Source of the DNA: an uncultured Caproiciproducens sp.
GTDB lineage: Bacteria; Bacillota; Clostridia; Oscillospirales; Acutalibacteraceae
Length of the DNA: 64,000 nucleotides
Direction of reading: 5' to 3'
NCBI RefSeq assembly: GCF_963664915.1
Contig: NZ_OY761810.1
Coordinates: forward strand, 572,661-636,660
Shown: piece after piece, positions 8,750 to 15,830 of the stretch
Layout: each line of letters starts with the position of its first letter
Position numbering within the stretch: the stretch's first letter is position 1
Notes under the pieces: model-generated
What the model was told of the DNA's origin: nothing
Seen by the model: the letters and a program-made list of their open reading frames with translations, nothing else
Database searches by the model: none
Position numbers and translations under genes: made by a program

Positions 8750-8905
8750 ATCGTTTCTTACGCGTGCGCGGCGAGATTCTCGCTTGCAGTACGGCGGATG
8801 CTTTTTATTCTTTTCGTGATGCGCCATACACTCGGCGCACTTCCCGTGGCGCTCGCATTTGATCCGTGGGCAATTGCAGGTGTCCGCTCCGTTTTCCAAT
8901 ATCAT
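8729..8905 (-). CDS. Small cysteine-rich protein, possible metal binding
   Basis: A 58-aa protein with six cysteines in the pattern CNC-x3-KC-x4-KCAEC followed by HH and a distal PPYC, which suggests a small zinc- or iron-binding fold. Similar short KCxRHGxCxxC proteins recur in anaerobic Firmicutes as I recall; no function is known to me. The start at 8905 (MILENGAD) is preferred because GAGGCGG precedes it; an in-frame ATG at 8968 would overlap the regulator gene. It follows the XRE regulator on the same strand by 34 bases, probably in one transcript. The basic tail runs into the pheA terminator hairpin. Confidence 0.65.
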   Translation of the reverse strand: MILENGADTCNCPRIKCERHGKCAECMAHHEKNKKHPPYCKRESRRARVRNDKKNPQS

Positions 8906-8939
8906 GTTATCCGCCTCACAACCGATTTTATTATCTCTA

Positions 8940-9158
8940 TCAGAGGCACTCATCCCCGGAATTCGCAACGTACAGGGCGATATCCTGAATCCTGCAATTC
9001 AGAATGCGGCACAAATCATTGATCGTAACGGTCGAAAGCGGCTTGTTGTGCCGCAGCCGTGTCAAAGTACTGCTGCTGATTTTAAAATTTTTGATGAGGG
9101 CATATGTGGTAACGCCTTTTTTTTCCATGGTCTCCCAAAACGGTGTATATAGAATCAT
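8940..9158 (-). CDS. Small XRE/Cro-type helix-turn-helix regulator
   Basis: A 72-aa protein that is essentially one HTH domain. It has MEKKGVTTYALIKN as first helices, ISSSTLTRLRHNK as recognition region and a C-terminal TINDLCRILNCRIQDI typical of the YozG-like Cro/C1 group. GGAGGTT precedes the ATG. It lies upstream of the small Cys-rich gene and diverges from the 51-aa gene at 9251, with a 92-base intergenic region that could hold its operator. The target is unknown. Confidence 0.85.
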   Translation of the reverse strand: MILYTPFWETMEKKGVTTYALIKNFKISSSTLTRLRHNKPLSTVTINDLCRILNCRIQDIALYVANSGDECL

Positions 9159-9203
9159 ATCAACAACCTCCTATATTTAGAATAATAAAATATAGTCAGC
9201 ATA

Positions 9204-9232
9204 TTGCATATGTTCGATATAACGCCTATAAT
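9204..9232 (+). promoter_or_regulatory. Promoter ahead of the 51-aa protein gene
   Basis: TTGCAT at 9204-9209, a 17-bp spacer and TATAAT at 9227-9232. The predicted start of transcription falls near the ribosome site, so the leader would be very short. Confidence 0.55.
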
Positions 9233-9250
9233 AATTTTGGAGGTGTTTTT

Positions 9251-9406
9251 ATGCCTGATTATAGAAAAATGTATTATTATCTGTTTAATCAAATAACCAA
9301 TTCGATTCAAGCACTAACGGAAGCACAGCAAAAAACTGAAGAAATGTACCTCAACAGTGATGATGTGTCCATTCACATTTCGTCAGATGATGAAAACCCA
9401 CATTAA
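9251..9406 (+). CDS. Small conserved-type protein of unknown function
   Basis: A 51-aa acidic protein (MPDYRKMYYYLF start, then a predicted helix with ALTEAQQKTEEMY). TTGGAGG lies 8 bases before the ATG and a TATAAT promoter lies just upstream, which makes expression likely. Short proteins of this pattern are common in Clostridia from memory; no role is known to me. No signal peptide or cysteine is present. Confidence 0.6.
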   Translation: MPDYRKMYYYLFNQITNSIQALTEAQQKTEEMYLNSDDVSIHISSDDENPH

Positions 9407-9426
9407 AACTACCTTTATAAATAATT

Positions 9427-10344
9427 TTATTTTAATTTTGCGGCGAGGGCAACCCAGCCCTTTTCTGTTTTGCGGCTGATAATCTCAAACTTTTTTTCAA
9501 CTGCGGCAAGAACGTCCTGTTCGCGCGTATCAATAATCCCGCTCATCAGATAAACAGTGTCGCGGTACATAAACTGCTCAATATCCTTTGTCAGCAGAAT
9601 AATCACATCGGCAACGATATTTGCGACGACAATGTTGAATTTTCCGCTGACCCTGTCGGTCAAATCGCCGCAGATACCGGTAAAGCGGCCGGCAACATGA
9701 TTAATTTCCGCATTCTGTACGGCGGTTTTTACCGCAAGCGCGTCAATATCCACACCGACGGCCTTTTGTGCCCCCAGAAGCAATGCCGCGACGGATAAAA
9801 TTCCGCTACCGCAGCCGACGTCCAGAACATCACAGCCCGGCACGACATATTCCTCCAAAAGCTCCATGCACAGGCGCGTGGTTTCATGCGTACCGGTGCC
9901 GAACGCAAGGCCCGGCTCAAGATGCAGCACTTTACGGTCGCCGGCCTCGTATTCTTCCTCCCATGTGGGACGGATTAAAAGCTTTTTGCCCACCCGAATC
10001 GGCTTAAAGTATTTTTTCCAGTTGTTAATCCAGTCCTCTTCTACACAATTGGCGGTCGTGATCGTGTGCGGGATCCCCTCCGCTTTGTACCGCTCGCTTA
10101 AAAACGCAATTGCTTCGGCGGGACTCTCCTCCGGACTGATATAGACATGCACCATTGCTTTGGTGCGGTCTTTTTTCAGCAGTTCCTCGTCAATCAGATC
10201 AATATGGGCGATTTCTTCAACCTCTTCACACAGATGCGAATAATCTTCAATATAAATTCCGTACGGCACAACCATTTGCGCAATGTCGCCGGCTTTGTCA
10301 ATATCTTTTGCGTCCACCGCAGCCGTTACTTCCGTCCAGTCCAT
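9427..10344 (-). CDS. prmA: Ribosomal protein L11 methyltransferase
   Basis: Trimethylates lysines of ribosomal protein L11 using S-adenosylmethionine. The 305-aa protein has an N-terminal substrate-recognition domain (about residues 1-90), then the methyltransferase domain with LEPGLAFGTGTHETT, DVGCGSGILSVAALL and VVANIVADVI (the post-I motif). Length and motif order are those of PrmA. GGAGG precedes the ATG. It is not beside dnaJ or rsmE here; it diverges from a flippase gene. Confidence 0.95.
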   Translation of the reverse strand: MDWTEVTAAVDAKDIDKAGDIAQMVVPYGIYIEDYSHLCEEVEEIAHIDLIDEELLKKDRTKAMVHVYISPEESPAEAIAFLSERYKAEGIPHTITTANCVEEDWINNWKKYFKPIRVGKKLLIRPTWEEEYEAGDRKVLHLEPGLAFGTGTHETTRLCMELLEEYVVPGCDVLDVGCGSGILSVAALLLGAQKAVGVDIDALAVKTAVQNAEINHVAGRFTGICGDLTDRVSGKFNIVVANIVADVIILLTKDIEQFMYRDTVYLMSGIIDTREQDVLAAVEKKFEIISRKTEKGWVALAAKLK

Positions 10345-10464
10345 TTTTTCCTCCTGTTGTTTTATTCCTATTCATTATAACGCATGATTCAATAAATTTA
10401 TAGATTTATTTCGCACTGCGCGCGAATACATTTGATTAATAAAACTTATAAAGGTGTTAATCAA

Positions 10465-11838
10465 ATGAAAAAACGCGTTTTTTACCTGAATGCGATCATC
10501 CTGACGTCGAGCAGCGTAATTTTGCGGCTGAGCAACATCTGGTTTCGGGTTTTTATCTGCTCAAAGATCGGCGCGACCGGCATGGGGCTTTACCAGCTGA
10601 TCATCTCGGTCTTCATTCTCGGCATCACCCTTTGCACCTCGGGGGTGGGCCTTGCCGTCACACGCCTTGTAGCGGAAGGACGCGGCACAAGAAACTCCGT
10701 GCGCCACTGTGTGTTCTACTCGCTTACGCTCAGCATGATTGGAGCAGGCGCGCTGTTCTTTTGCGCTGATTTTATTTCCATAAAGTTTATCGGTGACGCT
10801 TCTGCCGCCGTACCGATTAAGCTTTTAGCCCCGGGACTGCCTTTCATTGCCATATGCTCCTGCCTGAAAGGTTATTTCCTTGCCATACGCAACACCATCA
10901 TCCCTGCGTGCGGCGAGTGGCTGGAGCAATTCGTAACCATCGGCGCCTCCCTGCTGCTGCTCACGAAAATCAGTGCGCCGCTGAACGCGCTGATGCTTGG
11001 TTCGACAATCGGCGAGGTATTTTCCTGCGCATATATTGTGCTGCTGTACCTTGTTTTCGCCGAAAGACGCGGTTTTTCAAAAGCGAAGAGCAGCGGGATT
11101 TTTCAGAGTGTACTTCACATTGCGGCGCCGGTGCTCTGCGGTTCCTTTTTTCGCAGTCTGCTGAGCAGCACCGAGAATATGCTGATTCCGCGCGGGTTGA
11201 GAAAATACGGAGCCGGCGACAGCGGTGCCCTTGCGCAGTACGGAACCATGCAGGGTATGGTGATGCCTATTTTGTTTTTTCCCTCCGCTTTTCTCGCTGC
11301 ACTGTCCATGCTGCTGATCCCTGAAATGGCAGAGGCCAATGCAGGCGGAAACCGGGCATCCATTCAAAGATCCGTTGAAAAGGCCATGCGCTTTACCCTC
11401 ACTTTTTCCTTTTTGATTACTTCGGTTCTCATCGTATTTGCGGACAATTTGGGAATGACGTTTTATAACAGCCCGCAGGTGGGTAATATTCTGCGCATTA
11501 TGGCGCCCATCATTCCGCTGATGTACCTTGACAGTGTGGTTGACGGCATGCTCAAAGGCCTTGACCAGCAGCTGTACTCCCTGAAATACAATTTCAGTGA
11601 TTCGGTGATGCGTGTCATTCTGATTGCGGTTTTAATCCCCTTTTTCGGACTGCGGGCATATATTGTAGTACTCTTTATGAGTGAAATTTACAATGCCTCT
11701 CTGAGCATTAACCGACTGTTAAAGGTAACCGCCATAGAAGTTGACATTATCGGCTGGATTCTCACTCCGGCGGTTTGCGCTGCGCTGCTGTATTATTTAC
11801 TGCTGCTGCTTCAAAAAACATTCTGTTTTGGTATTTGA
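10465..11838 (+). CDS. SpoVB-like lipid/polysaccharide flippase (MOP superfamily)
   Basis: A polytopic membrane protein of 457 aa with 12-14 hydrophobic segments, related to stage V sporulation protein B and MurJ-type flippases that export lipid-linked precursors. Visible features are the basic N-terminus MKKRVFYLNA, GLYQLIISVFILGITLCTSG and VAEG after the first helices, and MLIPRGLRKYG mid-protein. The start at 10465 is chosen because AAAGGTG precedes it; an upstream in-frame start at 10432 has no ribosome site. Clostridia carry several paralogues, so a role in spore cortex synthesis is likely but not certain. Confidence 0.85.
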   Translation: MKKRVFYLNAIILTSSSVILRLSNIWFRVFICSKIGATGMGLYQLIISVFILGITLCTSGVGLAVTRLVAEGRGTRNSVRHCVFYSLTLSMIGAGALFFCADFISIKFIGDASAAVPIKLLAPGLPFIAICSCLKGYFLAIRNTIIPACGEWLEQFVTIGASLLLLTKISAPLNALMLGSTIGEVFSCAYIVLLYLVFAERRGFSKAKSSGIFQSVLHIAAPVLCGSFFRSLLSSTENMLIPRGLRKYGAGDSGALAQYGTMQGMVMPILFFPSAFLAALSMLLIPEMAEANAGGNRASIQRSVEKAMRFTLTFSFLITSVLIVFADNLGMTFYNSPQVGNILRIMAPIIPLMYLDSVVDGMLKGLDQQLYSLKYNFSDSVMRVILIAVLIPFFGLRAYIVVLFMSEIYNASLSINRLLKVTAIEVDIIGWILTPAVCAALLYYLLLLLQKTFCFGI

Positions 11839-11893
11839 CAAAATAACGTTAAAAAGTTAAACTAGTATCTATCTTGCAGGATGAGGGAGAAAG

Positions 11894-12712
11894 ATGGATA
11901 ATTTTTGGATATTGTTTCTCGTTTTTACCATATACAGTTTTCTCGGCTGGTTAACCGAAAGCATCTTTTGCTCCATTCCGGCCGGAAAATTCATTAACCG
12001 TGGATTTTTAAACGGGCCGTTCTGTCCGATTTACGGCGTGGGCGGTGTGATCGTCGTATCAGTATTAACGCCTTTTAAAGGCAATCTCCTCGCTCTTTAT
12101 CTGACAGGGGTAATTCTGACAACCCTGCTCGAATATGTGACCGGTTTTGCACTTGAAAAAACATTTCACACGAAATATTGGGACTATTCCACTCATCGAT
12201 TTAACATTCAGGGCAGAATCTGCCTTGAAAATTCACTTTTATTCGGGGTCATGTGCGTGGTCGGCATCCTATTCATCCACCCCGCGCTCATGCGAATTCT
12301 TTATTCTATTCCCGCGCTGATTCTGCCTTTCATCTCCGGCGGTTTCATTCTGTATTTCATCAGCGACACCGTGCTGACGGTGCACACCATCTTCCAGCTC
12401 AACGGAAAGCTAGACGAGATGCAGCAGGTACTTGACGAAATTAAAGAGAAAGCCTCCGCTTTAAAAGCGGAAAAAATCGAGAATCTACAGGCCGCGCTTG
12501 GCGGCCTGATTGACGAGGAGACAAAGGCAGCCTACCTGAAAGCTCTGTATGAGCTTTATTTGAAGAAAGACAAAATTGAAGAGGAAGTTAAGTTTTTTCA
12601 GTGCCGTGTGATCAGCGCATTCCCAACTATGAAATCCTTAAAATGCAATGAATCCCTTCAGCGGATGAAGGAAGTTATTCAGGACAAAACAAAGAATATC
12701 CGCCGCGGGTAA
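11894..12712 (+). CDS. CmpB-type putative ABC transporter permease, membrane protein
   Basis: A 272-aa protein of the CmpB/putative permease family found in Clostridia. It has five to six predicted membrane helices in the first 175 residues, with the family's FTIYSFLGWLTES start, NRGFLNGPFCPIYGVG loop and LENSLLFG segment, followed by a cytoplasmic coiled coil of about 95 residues rich in Lys/Glu. GAGGGAG precedes the ATG. No ATPase gene is nearby, so the transporter label is only a family name; the substrate is unknown. Confidence 0.8.
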   Translation: MDNFWILFLVFTIYSFLGWLTESIFCSIPAGKFINRGFLNGPFCPIYGVGGVIVVSVLTPFKGNLLALYLTGVILTTLLEYVTGFALEKTFHTKYWDYSTHRFNIQGRICLENSLLFGVMCVVGILFIHPALMRILYSIPALILPFISGGFILYFISDTVLTVHTIFQLNGKLDEMQQVLDEIKEKASALKAEKIENLQAALGGLIDEETKAAYLKALYELYLKKDKIEEEVKFFQCRVISAFPTMKSLKCNESLQRMKEVIQDKTKNIRRG

Positions 12713-12713
12713 G

Positions 12714-12756
12714 ATCTGAAGAGGCCCCCTGACTGTATCAGGGGGCCTCTTCAGAT
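12714..12756. terminator. 19-bp perfect hairpin between convergent genes
   Basis: Arms 12714-12732 and 12738-12756 pair perfectly around a 5-base loop. It sits two bases after the upstream stop and 18 bases before the end of the convergent gene. Neither strand has a clean T tract next to it, so it may act by stalling or as an mRNA 3' end rather than as a classic terminator. Confidence 0.6.
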
Positions 12757-12774
12757 AAAAACCGGCAAGCAATT

Positions 12775-13215
12775 TCACTGTTCTGATTTCCCTCTTACAA
12801 GATGCTTCAAGGCATAGACGAGCGCGATGATTGCCCACATGGTCAGGCAGGCAAAAGATAATATATCTCCGCCCGTGTCCGCTGACGGTTGAATATGAAC
12901 CCTTGAAAGCGCAAATCCCGCGGCGAGTACCGCGACCGCCGCCGCAAGAATGATCATTCCGGCCGCTTTCGTCGTCAGCCGTTTCGGGTTTTCTTTAGGT
13001 CCTACCAGTGCGTCGCCCCAGATGCACCGGCAGATAAAATAAGTGCATCCGGCTAGCAGGAGAAGGAATGTGTTTGTCGGGGGCGCGATCCAGACGATGC
13101 CCATACCGCTTATTGCGGTGTCGGCCAAGATTAGAAACGCCAAAAGAATAAAGGATTGATAACCGTACCGATAACGGCGGCTCTGCTGTAATTCGTCAAA
13201 TTCAATTTTTTTCAT
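12775..13215 (-). CDS. Small membrane protein paired with an XRE regulator
   Basis: A 146-aa protein with four predicted membrane helices (about residues 20-42, 48-70, 90-112 and 122-142). Small membrane proteins next to a short HTH gene are a common Firmicutes pair. The start at 13215 (MKKIEFDELQQ) is chosen because GGGAGG lies 9 bases upstream; the in-frame ATG at 13224 touches that site. The gene overlaps the end of the XRE gene by 14 bases. The function is not known; a membrane partner or target of the regulator is an inference. Confidence 0.7.
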   Translation of the reverse strand: MKKIEFDELQQSRRYRYGYQSFILLAFLILADTAISGMGIVWIAPPTNTFLLLLAGCTYFICRCIWGDALVGPKENPKRLTTKAAGMIILAAAVAVLAAGFALSRVHIQPSADTGGDILSFACLTMWAIIALVYALKHLVRGKSEQ

Positions 13216-13417
13216 TGCTTTCATCCTCCCAAAACAACTGGTCCAGCGTTTTTCCTAAAACTCTGCATATGGCGATGCACAGATTTACCGACGGATTGTA
13301 ATCTCCGTTTTCTATCGCATTTAATGTTTGCCGCGTGACCCCGACCGCTTCCGCAACCTCTTTTTGTGACATATCCAGCGCGGCCCTTGCGGACTTTAGA
13401 CGAAGATTTTTACTCAA
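13202..13417 (-). CDS. XRE-family regulator with TTG start
   Basis: A 71-aa helix-turn-helix protein of the YgzD/Cro type: RLKSARAALDMSQKEVAEAV, GVTRQTLNAIENGDYNPS as recognition helix region and LCIAICRVLGKTLDQLFW. The start is a TTG at 13417 with AAGGGGG 8 bases upstream; the nearby ATG reads into a stop, so TTG is the only good start. A TTGACA/TATTAT promoter lies upstream at 13449-13477. The downstream membrane protein gene is translationally linked. Confidence 0.88.
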   Translation of the reverse strand: MSKNLRLKSARAALDMSQKEVAEAVGVTRQTLNAIENGDYNPSVNLCIAICRVLGKTLDQLFWEDESNEKN

Positions 13418-13448
13418 GTGTGTTGCCCCCTTGCATCTCTATGTCCGT

Positions 13449-13477
13449 ATAATATCATATTTTATACATAATGTCAA
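13449..13477 (-). promoter_or_regulatory. Sigma-A promoter of the XRE/membrane protein pair
   Basis: On the minus strand TTGACA (13477-13472), a 17-bp spacer and TATTAT (13454-13449). The match to consensus is strong. Confidence 0.8.
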
Positions 13478-13518
13478 ATATATATTACACATTGTATTGA
13501 ATACCAGACAACAAGAAA

Positions 13519-13535
13519 AGGACCTACTCCCTGAG
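13519..13535. repeat. Left copy of the 17-bp direct repeat flanking the IS element
   Basis: The same 17 bases occur at 15378-15394, just outside the other end of the IS, in direct orientation. It is the probable target-site duplication. The repeat covers one arm and the loop of a terminator hairpin. Confidence 0.75.
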
Positions 13536-13550
13536 GGTTAATTGTAGAGA

Positions 13551-13670
13551 GAGAATCCCGTTTGCAAAACAAGAATCCCAATTTGAAAATGAAAGCTGAC
13601 AATTTGTAATTGAAAAGCCCGATTTGTAAATGAGAATCCCCTTTTGAAAACGAGATTCCCGGATTTCTAC
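13551..13670. repeat. Six degenerate 20-bp tandem repeats in the IS left arm
   Basis: Six consecutive 20-bp units share the pattern GAGAATCCC-xx-TTTG-x-AAA. Unit 3 is the most diverged and the last is truncated in similarity. The TTTG cores are 20-21 bp apart, about two helical turns. They lie just inside the terminal inverted repeat at the 3' side of the transposase gene. Binding sites for the transposase are a reasonable guess. Confidence 0.7.
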
Positions 13671-13834
13671 ACAGTTCCCCTCAAAAAGGCGTATACTGGT
13701 TTCAGCTGTTCCGAAAAAAGCGTACAGCAAATAAAGGCACAAATCCCGCTCAGCTTTTTTGCAACTGGAGATTCCCGCCCTGCAGTGTGGTCTTTTAGGG
13801 AGTATGTCGGCGGCTATGCGTGTGTTGCTTCGGA

Positions 13835-15136
13835 TCAGCGCTTGAGGAGACGCGGCTTCAAAATAATGTTCTCCGGGGCAACTGGTGAACATCCTAACTT
13901 TTGAGCAGTATCCTCCCCATAGTAGAAGCTGAACGCCTCGTAGGGACTGCGGCCGTTCAGCTTCTTTCTTGTGTAGGAATTAATGTGGTTCATCATCAAA
14001 AAGATATCCTTTTGTGTCAAATCATCAAAGGATGTACCCTTAGGCAAAATGCGTCGAATCAATTCATGATTCACCTCAATTGAGCCTTTCTGGTAAGGGC
14101 TGCTGGGGTCACAATAGAAAATGTGAGTGCGCAAAATGTCCTTTTGCTCCGGGCCATATTCGATTGCTTTCGGATTAGAAAACTCGCTGCCATTGTCCGT
14201 GAGGATGACAGGAAAAAGCTTTTGGAAACATTCCCGCCCAAGAATTCCGAAAAGAGCGTCCAAAAGATGCGTAACGGATTGTGAGGTATTGGCATCGCGC
14301 AAAAAGGCCAACATCAAGCTGGTGTCCACAAAATAAATCGTGAGCAAAACTTTACCGCCTTTATTTCCAATCACAGAGTCCATTTGGACTACTGGAGTAT
14401 CAGGGCGTTTTTCCATGAAATCTTTAAAGTCTTCGTAACTGCGGCTAAGACGACAACCGCGATCGACCTTAAATTCCGGTTTCTTGTAACGCGGACGATA
14501 CTTTACTTTTCGGGGTAAGTCAATATTTCTCACGTCAAACAGCGTGGCATCGATGTAATTGTAAAGCGTTTTCTCACTGCAAATCATTTCATCTGCATGA
14601 GCATAATAGATCTGATGCAGAGATTGACCATTCCGAATCAACGGCGTAATCAAAGCGTTCAGACGGGCAAGTTCGACCTCGTTTGAAAGAATTCCGCTCC
14701 GGGACTCCGATACAGCTGCTGAAAAGCGAGTGTGGGCATCCGCTGCGTCGTACCAGTGCTTTTTCAGAGTACACTTTCCAAGCGAAGAACAGCCGTTGCA
14801 CACATACGGCGGCTTTTGAATCACGGTGCAAACGTCCTCTTCAAACTCAGCACAGAGAGTGTTGCAGTTGCTGCACAGACTGCATTTGTAAGCAGACTGG
14901 TGGGTACAAGACTGTTTTCCGCAAATCATCTTTAATTTGCAAATGCTGCGTTTCTTGCAGGCATTATACGGATAGGCGGAATAACCGCTTTTCTTTTCAT
15001 AAGAATACTTCTTAATTTCCTTAGCAACTGTCGTACGGTCTTTTCCAATCTCTTTACTAATCTTTCCAAAAGACTTATGCTCTGTAAGTCCCTTTTCAAT
15101 GACAAGGCGGTCTTGATAGCTCATGAACTTCGACAT
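13835..15136 (-). CDS. IS30-family transposase
   Basis: A 433-aa DDE transposase that should cut and join the ends of its element. An N-terminal helix-turn-helix (about residues 1-60, RLVIEKGLTEHKSFGKISKE) is followed by a cysteine-rich zinc-binding-like region (about 60-130), then the catalytic core. The DDE triad is visible as the Asp in VVQMDSVIG, the Asp in ILTDNGSEF and the Glu in KGSIEVNHELIRR. AAGGAG precedes the ATG. No frameshift or stop is seen. The Cys-rich insert is shared with a subset of Firmicutes IS30 elements from memory. Confidence 0.93.
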   Translation of the reverse strand: MSKFMSYQDRLVIEKGLTEHKSFGKISKEIGKDRTTVAKEIKKYSYEKKSGYSAYPYNACKKRSICKLKMICGKQSCTHQSAYKCSLCSNCNTLCAEFEEDVCTVIQKPPYVCNGCSSLGKCTLKKHWYDAADAHTRFSAAVSESRSGILSNEVELARLNALITPLIRNGQSLHQIYYAHADEMICSEKTLYNYIDATLFDVRNIDLPRKVKYRPRYKKPEFKVDRGCRLSRSYEDFKDFMEKRPDTPVVQMDSVIGNKGGKVLLTIYFVDTSLMLAFLRDANTSQSVTHLLDALFGILGRECFQKLFPVILTDNGSEFSNPKAIEYGPEQKDILRTHIFYCDPSSPYQKGSIEVNHELIRRILPKGTSFDDLTQKDIFLMMNHINSYTRKKLNGRSPYEAFSFYYGEDTAQKLGCSPVAPENIILKPRLLKR

Positions 15137-15216
15137 GGCAGGGCTCCTTCCTGCCGCCGACAGAATTTAGCATATCAGACAATGTCAGCTGCGGAAAGTC
15201 CCCAAACGCGCAAACG

Positions 15217-15262
15217 GCCCCGGAAAGGCTTTTTCGCTACGCTTCAAAAGTCTTTCCGGGGC
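15217..15262. repeat. Hairpin upstream of the transposase gene
   Basis: GCCCCGGAAAGGCTTTT pairs with AAAAGTCTTTCCGGGGC across a 12-base loop, with one G-T pair. It lies 80 bases before the transposase start inside the IS. There is no T tract, so it is not an ordinary terminator; in other IS elements such hairpins limit read-in transcription. Confidence 0.55.
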
Positions 15263-15377
15263 TGCAACTCCAGACGAAACTCCTTGCAACCGGAAAATCC
15301 ATACTTTTTCACTCGGGAGTTTCATTACAACTGTATTCTGCTCTGGCGGGAAGGTATGGATTCTCGCTTTACAATTC

Positions 15378-15404
15378 AGGACCTACTCCCTGAGCAGGTC
15401 CTTT
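15378..15404 (-). terminator. ridA terminator hairpin disrupted by the IS; right direct-repeat copy
   Basis: On the minus strand a 5' arm AAAGGACCTGCTC can pair with GAGTAGGTCCT across an AGG loop, but the T run that should follow has been separated and now lies beyond the left repeat at 13519. Removing the IS restores a 13-bp hairpin followed by TTTTCTTG. Bases 15378-15394 are the second copy of the 17-bp direct repeat. Confidence 0.7.
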
Positions 15405-15430
15405 AAAACGCAAATTCGCGGATCCATCCG

Positions 15431-15805
15431 TTATTTGACCGCAATGACTTCCACTTCAACCAGCACATTCTTCGGCAGCTGCTTAACAGCCACGCAGGAA
15501 CGTGCCGGTTTGCCTGTAAAGTACTTTTCGTAGACGGCATTGAAAGCGGCGAAATCCGCCATGTCAGCCAGAAAGCAGGTAGTCTTTACGGCATTTGCAA
15601 ATTCCACATTTGCCGCGCTTAAAACCGCGCCAATATTTTTCATGACCTGCTCCGTCTGCACCGTGATATCGCCCGCCGCGATTTCACCGGTTGCGGGAAT
15701 AATCGGAATCTGGCCGCTGAGATAAACGGTGTTTCCCGCGGAAATCGCCTGAGAATACGGGCCTATCGCGGCCGGAGCGCCTTTTGTTAAAATTACCTGA
15801 CTCAT
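15431..15805 (-). CDS. ridA: RidA-family reactive intermediate deaminase
   Basis: Hydrolyses 2-aminoacrylate and 2-aminocrotonate type enamines/imines released by PLP enzymes. The 124-aa protein has the family pattern: IGPYSQAISAGNTVYLSGQIP, the VKTTCFLADMADFAAFNAVY segment with the substrate-binding region, and a C-terminal PARSCVAVKQLPKNVLVEVE holding the conserved Arg. GGGGGAG precedes the ATG. It lies 25 bases downstream of ilvA, whose product it detoxifies, so the pairing is functionally coherent. An IS30 element sits directly behind it. Confidence 0.95.
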   Translation of the reverse strand: MSQVILTKGAPAAIGPYSQAISAGNTVYLSGQIPIIPATGEIAAGDITVQTEQVMKNIGAVLSAANVEFANAVKTTCFLADMADFAAFNAVYEKYFTGKPARSCVAVKQLPKNVLVEVEVIAVK

Positions 15806-15830
15806 TATAATATCTCCCCCGTTTTATAAT

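Larger units (their letters stand above)
13536..15377 (-). mobile_element. IS30-family insertion sequence, about 1.84 kb
   Basis: One transposase gene lies between imperfect terminal inverted repeats: about 13538-13558 and 15358-15378 match at 18 of 21 positions when one is inverted (core AATTGTA..AG.GAGAATCC). The exact ends are uncertain by a few bases. Non-coding arms of about 300 and 240 bases flank the gene. The left arm holds a 20-bp tandem repeat array and the right arm a 46-base hairpin. The transposase is intact, so the copy may be active. It interrupts the terminator of ridA. Confidence 0.85.

Noticed and set aside
13518-13560. Left boundary of the IS placed at 13519 with the direct repeat as part of the terminal repeat
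   Set aside because: The 17-bp repeats are in direct, not inverted, orientation, so they are outside the element.
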